Below are positions 1 to 10,137 of a stretch of DNA of 64,000 nt, in pieces. This DNA comes from Nigrospora sphaerica (taxonomy: Eukaryota; Ascomycota; Sordariomycetes; Amphisphaeriales; Apiosporaceae). The notes beneath the pieces were generated by a model, which saw nothing but the letters and a program-made list of their open reading frames with translations, did no database searches and had not been told where the DNA came from. The stretch lies in assembly GCA_018287875.1 (NCBI GenBank), contig JAGVVL010000002.1:4650001-4714000 (forward strand), written 5' to 3'. A program made the position numbers and the translations under genes. Every line of letters starts with the position of its first letter. Position 1 is the stretch's first letter.

Positions 1-393
1 GAATATACAGCTTTTGATTATCCTCTTTGTGCATATGCTGGCCGTCCGCGACCTCTTTATTTACGTAAATGACATAGGTGAGTGACTTAACCAAGCTGCG
101 AACGGAAAGCGCCAATCCCGTCTGTCCCTGCCACCGTGTGTCCCCTGGATTTACATGTTACCTTTACCCCCCCCCCCGTCCAAAGACGCGTCTACACCTC
201 CCGCCGCGCCCACCATCGCATCCGGCGCGAGGCCGTCTGTCGTCACGACATCATCCCGGCCAAAATCTCCCAACCGCCGCCGCCACGCCGGCTATCATGT
301 TGCCCCGTCCTGCCCGCTAGACACAGCAAACTGCATCTCCAGGTCCGATCGCGGCGCGGGTAATGCCGAGGACAGGCCCGGCCGCTGCCCACC
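1..393. other. 5' flank of dynactin gene
   Basis: Non-coding upstream sequence. It holds a long poly-C run near 168-180 and C-rich text up to the start codon, typical of a fungal promoter/leader. The short open frames here have no recognisable product. Confidence 0.6.
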
Positions 394-3300
394 ATGTCGG
401 ACATCAGGGTCGGCCAGATTATCGAGCTGCCGGACGGCCGCCGGGGCGTCGTGCGCTTTGTCGGCCTGACGCACTTCGCACCCGGCGACTGGATCGGCGT
501 TGAGCTCGAGGATGACTCGGGCAAGAACGACGGCGCCGTGCAGGGCGAGCGCTACTTCGACTGCGCCCCCGCGAGGGGCATGTTTGTGCGCCCGACCACC
601 ATCAGCATCCTACAGCAGCCCGCTGCCCGGCCCGCACCCCGTGCGAGGCCGAGTAGCATGACGGCCTCGACCGGTGCTGCCGCGCGGAGGCCGAGCACTG
701 TTACCGATCCCACCCACCACAAGAGAATGAGCCTCAATGCTCCCAGTCCGAGTCCGGGGCCCAAGCCGGCCCGCCCAACGAGCGTCGGCAGGGTAAGTCC
801 AAGTTTCGCCTCGTGCTGGCCGCGCGCTTTTGTTTGTATCTGCCTCGTAATGCTGACACGTGCAAGCCACAGTCTCCCACCAAGTCGCCTACCAAGCAGC
901 TTGGCTCAACCGCCACTTCCAGTGCTACCACCTCCCGGACCGGAACCCCTTCCAACGCCCGAACCGGCTCCACCAGCGCCCGGCCCTCTCGCGCTTCTGT
1001 GAGCGGCGCGTCCAAGTCCTCGATGGGCCCGCCCGCCCTGCCTGCTTCCCGCGTCAACAGACAGCCCTCTGTGTCGTCTTCCTCCACTGTCAGGGGCCCG
1101 GCCGTCGCCGCGGCGAGGCCCTCGGGCGCTCGGGTCGTGTCCACGGCCTCCGGTCGCGGCGGCATGTCCCGCACCGGGACCGGTCGGGTCATGTCGGGCG
1201 ATTCCCTGTCCGGCAACGAGAGCAGCTCGGCCAACAAGTCCGTTGTGGGCTCGCCGCTTAAGAGTGACGACGAGCAAGACGGCAGCAGCCCTGTACGCTC
1301 TCGGACAGACGCGTTGGAAAAGCTGACCACAGGCGGCGCCAAGGGGGCCTCGTCCCCCAGCGCCGCTGCCTCGTCGTCGGCCAGAAATTCAGGGGCCGCG
1401 GCGCGACCCGCCGCCCCCAACGCGAACACGCTGAGCAGGGAGAACGAGGACCTCAAGGCGAAACTCAAGGTCCTCGAGCGCAAGCGATCGGAGGACCGGG
1501 AGAAGCTGAAAGAGCTGGAGAGGCTGCAGGGCCAGCAAGACAAGTTCGCCAACATCAACAAGAAGATCGAAGGCAAGTTTCAGGCCACGTCCCAAGAAAA
1601 TGCGACCCTGCGAAAACAGCTCAAGGAGGCCGAGGACCGACTGGCGAGTATCGAAGCGCTGCAGGCCGAGCATGAATCCATTATGGAGTTGGCGACGCTG
1701 GACCGCGAGATGGCCGAGGAGACGGCCGAGGTTCTCAAGGTAGAGCTGGAGGCCCTCAAACAGAAGGCCGAGGAGCTGGAGCTGGAGGTCGAGATCCTGC
1801 GCGAGGAGAACGCCGAGTATGAGAAGGGCATCTCGCCAGAGGACCGGGCCAACACGAACTGGATCCAGCTGGAGAGGCAAAACGAGCGGCTGCGCGAGGC
1901 TTTGATCAAATACCGGGACATAACCGAACTGCAGACCGAAGATCTCCGGGCCCAGATCAAGTCACTGGAGCAGGACCTGGAGGAGTTCGAGGCCATCAAG
2001 GAGCAGTTTGAAATCGCCAAGGAAAAGCTGCTCCAGACGGAGTCCCAGGTGGAAGACTTGCGGGAGCAGCTGGACAATGCTCTGGGGGCCGAGGACATGA
2101 TTGAGAAGCTGAGCGAGGAAAAGATGAACCAGACGGAGCAGATCATGGAGCTCAATGCGGCCATACAGGACCTCGAGGACCTGAAGGAGATCAACGACGA
2201 GCTCGAGGTCAACCACGTCCAGAACGAAAAGGAGATGCAAGAAGAACTCGATTTCAAGGACGCCGTCATTGCGGAGCAGGCGCGAAGGATGGGGCAGCAG
2301 GACGAGACCATCGAAGACATGGAGTACACGCTGTCGCGCTTCCGGGAGCTGGTGATGAGCCTGCAGACCGATCTGGAAGACATGCGTGCCTCGCACGCCG
2401 TCAACGAGGCCGAATCGGAGCAACTCAACAGCAAGTCGAGACAGATGATGGATCTCAACCTGAAACTCCAGCTCTCGGCCGCCAAGACGCAGGTCAAGAC
2501 GATTGACCTGGAACTCCAGCGGATGGACGCCCAGGAAGCGCAGGAGCACCTGCAGATCGTGAAGCTGTTCCTTCCCGAAAGCTACAGCCAGGATAAGAAC
2601 TCGGTGCTCGCGCTGCTGCGCTTCCGCCGCTTGGCGTTCAAGGCCAACCTTCTCCACGGATTCGTCAAGGACCGCCTCGCTGCCCAGCCCGTCCCCGGCC
2701 ACGAGGACGACATGTTCGCCTGCTGCGATGCGCTGGACAAGCTCACGTGGGTGTCGTCCATGTGTGACCGGTTTGTCAACGCCATCAGCCACTGCTCGCT
2801 CGAGGAATTCGCAAAGTACGAGGGCGCCCTGTTCGAGCTCGAGCCCGTCGAGCGGGCGCTGAACGGCTGGATCGACGGTCTGCGGCGCGACGAGCTGAAG
2901 GAGAAGCAATGCGCGACTGAACTGTCCCGCACCATTGCCTTGATGACGCATCTCGGCGAGGTACACATCTCGGACGGGCTCGAGAGCTTCGCGGATGACG
3001 TCCACATGAAGACGATCATGATGCAGAGCCAGCTCGAGTCGGCTGCCACCGCGTTCAACGTCGTCAAGGACATGGTTCAGCGGGTCGCGCCGGCCAACAG
3101 CGAAGATGAAGAGCTTTCCCAGCACTTCGCGCGGAAGATGGAAGCCGTCGTGAGCCAGACGCGCAGTGCTAAGGTCATTGTGAGCAAGGCGGTGCGGTCG
3201 CTGGAAGACCTTAGGGCGAGACACTTGTCCCTCACGACCGAGTGCAGCGACGCTTTCGAGCAGTGCGAAACCGCCACGCAGGAACTGGCCGAGATGGCGT

Positions 3301-4505
3301 GTAAGATCGGGCTGGACCTGCATGCTCTGACGGTCGAGGAGGGCCGCGGCGAACCCCTCAACTACGCAGATATCCAGCATGCCGTCGCCGACACCATGAT
3401 GGCGGCCTTCTCGACGAGCGAAGCCGACTTGTTTGCGACCTACTTCGCGAAGCTGCGTACCCTCACCAACCTCATCACGGACCTGGCAGCCGTCTGCGGC
3501 GACCTCTCGCAGACGCAGGAGTTCGACCGCAGCCAGGAGCCGTGGATTCTGCGGGCGCAGGAACTCAAGGCGCTCAAGACGATCCCCGTGGACGCCGAGG
3601 AGGAACTGCGCCATCTCAAGGAGCAGTACAACGAGGCGCGCCGCGTCATCGCCAGCCGCGACGAGAGCCTGGGCATCTCGAACCTGCGCATCGAAACGCT
3701 CGAGTCGCGCATGCGGCAGGCCGATGCCAAGGCGGAGCGGATGCACGAGCTCGAGACGCAGATCGCCGAGGCCGAAAGCAACGTGGCGAAACTCAAGGAG
3801 GATATCGAGGCGCAGGACCGCGAGCTCAAAGCGCTCGAGACGGACCGGGACAAGTGGCAGAAGATGGCGGGCGACTCGCGGGCCCTCGCTCCCGAGGCCT
3901 CTGCCGCTGCCAACTCCACGGCTGGCCAGGAACGGGCCGTGGCCACGGCACGCGAGATGGACGCCCTCAAGGACGAAATTGCTTCCCTCCAGGCAGCTAC
4001 GCGCTTCCTGCGCGAAGACAACCGAAGAGCGCGCACGGGCGACCAGCTCCACAAACTGGACTGGCTCTCGCAACCCCTGCGCAAGGCCAAGCCGCTGGCC
4101 GAGCAGAGACGCCAGCTTGTGGCGGCCGAGGGCAAGGACGCGCTTGGCGAGCTGCTGAAGATGGCGGCCTCGGCCAGGGTGTACGACTTACAAAGCCTGC
4201 CCGAGGACAAGCTGGCATGGCGGCCGGCGCGCAGCACGCCTCAGTACCACGCGGCGCGGCAGGCCGAGGACTGGGCGGCATGGAAAGGCTGGCGCGACTC
4301 GGTGCTGTCCAAGACCAAGGTGGTGGCGGCCAACGAGAGGGGTATGACAGCGCAGGAGACGCGCGAGGTCAGGCGGCGGGCGGCGGCGCGGCTACAGATT
4401 CGGCTGCCCGGTGCCGATGGGAAGGTGGTCGAGGGCGACGGCGGCGAAGTCAGGATCGCCGGGCCGCGGGAATGGGAAGGGGCCTTGGGACGGGTGGACG
4501 CGTGA
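394..4505 (+). CDS. ro-3: Dynactin p150Glued large subunit
   Basis: Two exons, 394-792 and 873-4505, join in phase 0 across a GTAAGT...CAG intron, giving 1343 residues; the family is usually about 1300. Residues 5-70 form a CAP-Gly domain with the signature GKNDG and the microtubule/EB1-binding face (GDWIGVEL). A basic Ser/Pro/Thr-rich linker follows to about residue 300. Then comes a long coiled coil (about 315-600), a middle globular part, and a second coiled coil near 1020-1150. This order is that of p150Glued, called ro-3 in Neurospora and nudM in Aspergillus. Known role of the family: it links cytoplasmic dynein to cargo and microtubule plus ends and supports nuclear migration in hyphae. 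The intron lies just after the CAP-Gly domain, inside the basic linker. The start is an ATG in ACCATG context, immediately ahead of the CAP-Gly fold. Confidence 0.95.
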
Positions 4506-5009
4506 AGAAGGGAGGAAAAGTAGAGGGGCCAGGAAGGGGTGTCGTACGCAAGCGTAACAGTTGGCGACAAGGCATTGATACCCATTTGTCCTACGCGTTT
4601 TGTTGATGCATCTTGACGATCGACCGGACGTGGGAGGTTTGGAAAAGCCGGGCGGCACTGCCACAGACAAGGCATGCGTAGGGGTTGCGAACAAGTAACA
4701 CACTTGATGCCCCCCATACCTGTAGTACCCGACTTGGTGATACTGGAGGCACCTGGCTAACAACAGCGTGTAAAAGGTGTAAGTACAAATGCATATATAT
4801 GCCTGCCTATAGGGGGGTCTGCACGGGCCACCCGCAAGGCTAGGCAGGGAACATGGCCCCAAAATTATTTCGGACATGTCGAGTGCTACATATGTAGGTA
4901 GTTTCCGCAATCGAGCAGCGAGCGTGGCGCCCTCCCCCATCCAATCGCTGCAAGGCCACGCATCCGGCACCTGGCAATCGCCCGCTCTCATCGAGCGCCG
5001 ACTCTTCGA
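4506..5009. other. Intergenic, dynactin 3' end to AAA ATPase
   Basis: About 0.5 kb between two co-directional genes. It must hold the dynactin 3' UTR/terminator and the ATPase promoter. A TATATATG-like patch sits near 4793-4801 and a GTAGGTAG patch near 4894. I see no gene. Confidence 0.5.
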
Positions 5010-8000
5010 ATGTATGCTCCTCTAGTACGCGCCTTCCGCTCCGTGGCGCCGCGTGCCGCCGGGACACACCGAGTCGTCCTTCACCCGTGCCGATTCCGAT
5101 CCCTCCATGCGTCGGCCCTGCGCGCCGCCGCCGCGGCGCCGCCACCGGCCGATGAGGGCCCCCCGGGCACCAACGGGCCCGGCGACGGCCGTGGCAAACC
5201 CGGGGACAATGGCGCTGGCCAGGAGGATGACAAGAAGGGGGATGGCAGCCTGATGGGTGACAGTGGCGTGAGCGACGCCGCCGCCGGCGAGACGCAGGGC
5301 CGCCTGAAGCGAAGGCTGGGCGCATCGCTGCGCCCGCGAAGGCGCGTTGCGGAAGAGCTGCCGCCCGTGCTGCTGCCCGAGGGCTTCGAGGCCGAGCACG
5401 TGTACCGCCATGGGCAGCCGCGCGGGAGCTTCTTTCAGGACATGGACCCCGTCGCGCGCCTGGCGGCCTTGCTGCAAACCCACCGGGCCGAGGTGGCCGT
5501 GGCGCAGGCCAGCGACCGGTCCAAGGCCGCCGAGGCCGTCTCCCGGTTCGAAGCCGGTCTCTCGCAGGTCCTAGAGGCCGCCCTGTGGGACGTTCCCTCT
5601 GTGCAAAGGGCCGTCGAGGACATGGAGGCCGGCCAGCCGGGCCCCATTGCCCAGAGGGGGTCCATCGCTGTGGCCGCCGCCGCCCTCGCCGTGCGCTACA
5701 TGGCCTCGGCGCAGACGGTGCCGCCCGCCGAGCCGCCTGGTCCCTCCGACGAGGCGCTGGAATGGGGACCCCTGACCCGTCTGCTACGGGCCCTGCCGCG
5801 GCCGCATCTCGACAAGGCCTACGCCATGGCGGAGCTTGCCTGCCGGCCCGCCGAAAGCGTCAGCCCCGGCTACCAGAGAGTGGCGCTACGGACCATCCTC
5901 CGGTCAGCCTTGCCCTACCGGTCACACCTCGACCTCGGGCCACTGCACTACACCTGTCTCCAGGAGGCCGTTTCCGCTATCCGCTCCGATCTGCTCATCG
6001 ACTGCCCCAAAGCCACCAAGACGGCCGAGTTTAAGCGGCCCGTCACCGTCCTGGACTTCCCCTACTATTCGGGCAGCGCGTGGCCGCGCCGCGTCGTCGA
6101 GGACGTGGCCGACGAGGTGGGCGCCGACGTGCTCCATCTCACGGCTCAAGATATTGGGGCTGTCGTTGGCTCGTACCTTGGCCAGGATGTGCCCCGCGCC
6201 GCCGGCGCGTCCTCGCTGCTCGGGTACAACGCCGCTTCTCACAGCGGGCGCCTACTTGCAAAGCGTAGCGAGAGCGAAGAGAGCGACGCCAACAAAAACG
6301 TGATACCCTTCCTCTTCATCGACGGCTCCGACCGGTCGAAGCGGGACCCCAAGAAATCTTCGCAGAATCTTCTGGACGGGCTCCTGGGCGTGCCGAACCG
6401 CGAGAAGTCGGACGATATGTGGGAGGACCTCAAGATCAACGCGGCCGTGGAACAGCTTCTCGGCGCCGCGGACACCAAGGCGCCCGAGCAGCCGCCGTTG
6501 ATTGTTCACCTCCATGACTTCAACGCGCTGGGCATGGCGTCCGGCACTATCCTCGCCCGCTTCCGCAAGGTGGTCGACAGCGCCTGGGCCGACGGCCGGA
6601 GGATCGTCCTGGTCGGCACCTGTTCCAGCCTGGACGCGCCGAAGCCGTACCTGGAGGCGTTACGATACCACGCCCTGACGGAGCACGTCATCCATCTTCA
6701 CGCCTCCGACGCGCCCAGCATCGTGCTCGACCGCCTCCGCCTGGACGAGGTCCTCGACGAAAACACGACCAACATCAAAGCCACGCTGGAGACGCTTCTC
6801 AAACCCAGTTTCGAGCAGGGCTTGCCGGCTTTCGACTTCAGCCTGCGCGCCGTCGAGGACATCGACCTGCGGGAATCCCTGCAGTCGTCGGTTCTCCCCC
6901 TGTCCGAAGTCTACCGGATTGCCAAGACGGCCATTGGACTCCACCGACACCAGCACCGCCCGTTAGACCAGGCCCTCATTGACGAGGCCCTCCAGCTCGT
7001 CACGCGGATCGACGAACAGTCGGCCCTCGTCACCAAGTCCCGGCGGGGGCCGGGCCGGGAGGGCCAATCGGCAAAGGATCTATTCGCCGCCAACGTTCGC
7101 GGGGGGGACCCGCGCTCCGAGAACCACGAGGAGAAGATGCTGTCGGGTCTGGTCAACGCCAAGGACATCCGAACGACGTTCAAGGACGTCCACGCCCCCA
7201 AGGACACCATAGACTCGGTCCGCATGCTTACGCAGCTGTCGCTCCAGCGGCCCGAGGCCTTCTCCTACGGCGTGCTCGCCACGGACCGGATACCGGGGTG
7301 CCTGCTGTACGGCCCGCCGGGCACCGGCAAGACGTTGCTGGCGAAAGCCGTCGCCAAGGAGAGTGGCGCCAACATGATCGAGGTCAGCGCGGCCACTATC
7401 AACAACATGTTTGTGGGCGAGAGCGAGAAGAACGTCCGGGCGCTCTTCCAGCTCGCCAAGAAAAAGGAGCCCATGGTCATTTTCATCGACGAAGCAGACG
7501 CGCTGCTCGGGGCCCGCGGCCCGCGGAACGGCGGCAACCAGCGCGAGGTAATGAACCAGTTCCTACGCGAGTGGGACGGCCTGGACACGATGAAGGCCTT
7601 CATCATGGTGGCCACCAACCGGCCCTTCGACCTGGACGACGCGGTGCTGCGGCGCCTGCCCCGCAAGCTGCTGGTCGACCTGCCCCTGGAGGCGGACCGC
7701 GCCGCCATCCTGCGCATCCACCTCAAGGATGAGGTCCTCGACGCCGGCGTCTCCATCGAGCAGCTGGCCAAGGAGACGCCGCTGTACTCGGGCTCGGACC
7801 TCAAGAACGTCTGCGTGGCGGCCGCCATGGCCGCCGTCAAGGAGGAGCTCGAGGCGGCGCAGCAGCACACGGGCGCCGAGCCGTACCAGCACGCACCCAA
7901 GCGCGTGCTGTCGCGGCGCCACTTTGACAAGGGCCTCGCCGAGATCAGCGCCAGCATCAGCGAGGACATGTCGACCATGAACGCCATCCGCAAGTTCGAC

Positions 8001-8114
8001 GAGCGCTACGGCGACGGCAAGGCCCGGAAGAAGCGGCGCGGCATGGGTTTCGGCGTCGGCCCCGAGGCCACCGACTCGCACGACGTCCGCGTCCGGGGCG
8101 CCGTCGCCCCCTGA
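5010..8114 (+). CDS. Mitochondrial AAA ATPase, Msp1/ATAD-like
   Basis: Single-exon gene of 1034 residues. The N-terminus is Arg/Ala/Ser-rich and lacks acidic residues for about 40 residues (MYAPLVRAFRSVAPRAAG...), as expected of a mitochondrial presequence. About 700 residues of unrecognised sequence follow. One AAA module then occupies roughly 730-960: Walker A GPPGTGKT at 768-775, Walker B VIFIDEAD at 823-830, a sensor-1 stretch VATNRP, and paired arginines in LRRLPRK as candidate arginine fingers. The core resembles Msp1/ATAD1-type protein-extracting ATPases. However, it has a cleavable-looking presequence rather than an N-terminal membrane anchor, and is about three times Msp1's length. 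Inference: a matrix or inner-membrane remodelling ATPase. The substrate is unknown. A second, out-of-frame ATG lies four bases downstream of the chosen start. Confidence 0.85.
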   Translation: MYAPLVRAFRSVAPRAAGTHRVVLHPCRFRSLHASALRAAAAAPPPADEGPPGTNGPGDGRGKPGDNGAGQEDDKKGDGSLMGDSGVSDAAAGETQGRLKRRLGASLRPRRRVAEELPPVLLPEGFEAEHVYRHGQPRGSFFQDMDPVARLAALLQTHRAEVAVAQASDRSKAAEAVSRFEAGLSQVLEAALWDVPSVQRAVEDMEAGQPGPIAQRGSIAVAAAALAVRYMASAQTVPPAEPPGPSDEALEWGPLTRLLRALPRPHLDKAYAMAELACRPAESVSPGYQRVALRTILRSALPYRSHLDLGPLHYTCLQEAVSAIRSDLLIDCPKATKTAEFKRPVTVLDFPYYSGSAWPRRVVEDVADEVGADVLHLTAQDIGAVVGSYLGQDVPRAAGASSLLGYNAASHSGRLLAKRSESEESDANKNVIPFLFIDGSDRSKRDPKKSSQNLLDGLLGVPNREKSDDMWEDLKINAAVEQLLGAADTKAPEQPPLIVHLHDFNALGMASGTILARFRKVVDSAWADGRRIVLVGTCSSLDAPKPYLEALRYHALTEHVIHLHASDAPSIVLDRLRLDEVLDENTTNIKATLETLLKPSFEQGLPAFDFSLRAVEDIDLRESLQSSVLPLSEVYRIAKTAIGLHRHQHRPLDQALIDEALQLVTRIDEQSALVTKSRRGPGREGQSAKDLFAANVRGGDPRSENHEEKMLSGLVNAKDIRTTFKDVHAPKDTIDSVRMLTQLSLQRPEAFSYGVLATDRIPGCLLYGPPGTGKTLLAKAVAKESGANMIEVSAATINNMFVGESEKNVRALFQLAKKKEPMVIFIDEADALLGARGPRNGGNQREVMNQFLREWDGLDTMKAFIMVATNRPFDLDDAVLRRLPRKLLVDLPLEADRAAILRIHLKDEVLDAGVSIEQLAKETPLYSGSDLKNVCVAAAMAAVKEELEAAQQHTGAEPYQHAPKRVLSRRHFDKGLAEISASISEDMSTMNAIRKFDERYGDGKARKKRRGMGFGVGPEATDSHDVRVRGAVAP

Positions 8115-8178
8115 CGACCGCGCGGCTGCGCATGTGTGTGCATACATACCGACTTGCGTACCCACTTCGCGTGCCTCC

Positions 8179-8180
<2 letters not shown>

Positions 8181-8226
<46 letters not shown>

Positions 8227-8228
8227 AC
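8181..8228. repeat. Compound GCC/GAC trinucleotide repeat
   Basis: About ten GCC units run directly into six GAC units. It lies some 70 bases after the AAA ATPase stop codon, so it is probably in that gene's 3' UTR. Confidence 0.95.
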
Positions 8229-9562
8229 GCGGCAACGTGACTGTACTATATCGGCCACGGGCTTGACTGTAAAACACTCGAATGCCATTGCAGTACTCGC
8301 GAGTACTTGGACATAACAGGCAGGGTAGGGTGAGGGGTAGGCGGCCGGGCATCATTTTGGCGCATCTGGCGGACCCGGGGAGTTGCGGAGGGAGACGGGG
8401 GCTTCTTTTTGCACCTCGTTAGACGTCGCACTGTCGTTGGCGCGCCTGGCGGGCCAGGGGAAGAGGTGGTTGATATCACAAACAGGGCCAACCACCACGG
8501 AGCAACCCCCATGCCCGCCTGCCCGTGAATTTCTTCCAGTCTTCCGGCTGGCGTCCTCGGTCCCTCGCCCGAGTTTCCCTCCCGTGCAGACATACGCCGG
8601 GCCACCCGAAATGCTCAAACTCGCATGCTGCAAAACCAGGAATGGAAACCCCTCCTCCTCCCTTGGCACGGCTGTGTCCAAGGTTGGGCGGCCAGGCCAC
8701 GCTCGAGGGCCTGTGTTATCCAAAGAAGAGGAAGAAAATACGTGGCACTTTCCACGGCGGCGGGAAAGAGAGCGAGTAAAACACAAAGTATGTCCCATCG
8801 CTATAGCGCCATCACATGCCAATTATGATGGAGAACAAAGATAAATGACAGATGCTCCGAGTCACAACTTGTCCATACTATGGTCGAAAGGACAGCGTAG
8901 ACTAAAACTTAATTTGTCCAAAACGCATGACTTGGTATAGTCTACAGTCGTACAAATTCGGTTGCCCCCTACCCACCCCTTTCTTCTTTTTCTTCCCTCT
9001 CTCCCTCTCTCTTCCCCCCCTCCCTCTCTCCCTTTCTCTCCCTTCCTACCACCATCTACACCTTGGCCAGCCTTCTTTTTTCCCTGAATACTTCCACTCT
9101 CCACACCGGTTCCGCAACCGCGGTATACACGAACTCGATAGTATAATTCGGGGCCGCCGGGGGGGGCACCTACGCGTGTCATGGATCCCACCGTGCCGTA
9201 TTCTCCACGCGCCGGCCGTGAGGGCAGCTGCGCCCAAAGAAGAAGAAGGGAAAAAAAAGGGGGGGGGGTGCGTGGGATTATTCCCGCACCCAGGTCGGGC
9301 GGTTTTGCCCCCCCGCTGTTATCCCGATCCTGTAGAGGTGTTTCCATACAAGGGATGAGAAGCCGGTCAACGGTTCCCTCCTGTATAGAGAGGCTTGTAT
9401 CCAGCGCTTGTGGGGCGATGATGGTGTTCCGGCCAGCCATTCACATTGTTCAGGCTGTAGATAGGCAATAGAAGAAAAAGCTTATTTCGGCAGCATATGA
9501 CACCTTTGTATTGAATTCCCTGTGGCAACAAATCATACCGGCGGCTTACTTCGCTACGTCGT

Positions 9563-9582
9563 TGTCGCCTCTTGAGGCGACA
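9563..9582. repeat. Short perfect inverted repeat
   Basis: Nine-base arms TGTCGCCTC and GAGGCGACA are separated by TT. It sits in the gene-free space between convergent genes. Whether it acts as a hairpin or a protein site is unknown. Confidence 0.7.
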
Positions 9583-10137
9583 TGTGGGTGGCTCATTCGG
9601 GTGGCCCGATTATAGACTATACAGACCCCTATAGGATTTCCGGTCGTAACCGAGAGCCGTTTATAGCTGCGGCTAAAATACTGTAATTACTAAGCCCTGT
9701 CGTTTGGGAAGGGGCAGGTTCACGAAACTCGGCTTATCTGAGCTGGCTGGCAGTCCCCTTGAACAGAACACCCTCTCGGGCCCCTAGGGAGCGCGTTACG
9801 CACGGCGTCGGCAACGCATCAGATGATGGAATTAGTTATTGTCCAGGTCCGTCAGGCAGGTAAACACCCAAAATCGGTTCCCATACTTCGCCCACGCCGC
9901 TACCTTGGGCCCCCAAAGCCCGGACACAATCCAATGACCATGTGCATGCAGCACGTGAGGAGCCCATTGCGCCGGGCTCCGCGAATCTAACCGGGAGGAC
10001 GGCGCAACAAAGTGAGTCTTGGCACCGCTTATGTGCTGCTATTAGAATCCTGTGCTCAGCAGGTATATAGTAGCAGGTCAAAGACTCTTCCGAGTCTCTA
10101 CCTACCTCCTCCATGCAATCAACATATGCAAGCGTAT

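Larger units (their letters stand above)
8115..10137. other. Convergent intergenic region
   Basis: Two kilobases between the tail-to-tail AAA ATPase and SU(Z)12 genes. It contains a GCC/GAC microsatellite (8181-8228), a pyrimidine-rich stretch (8968-9060), A/G homopolymers (9250-9268) and a short stem-loop-like inverted repeat (9563-9582). No supportable gene was seen; the open frames are low-complexity. Confidence 0.6.

Noticed and set aside
1962..4073. 703-codon open frame antisense to dynactin
   Set aside because: Mirror frame caused by C/G third-position bias of the coding strand; no domain and wholly inside an assured gene.
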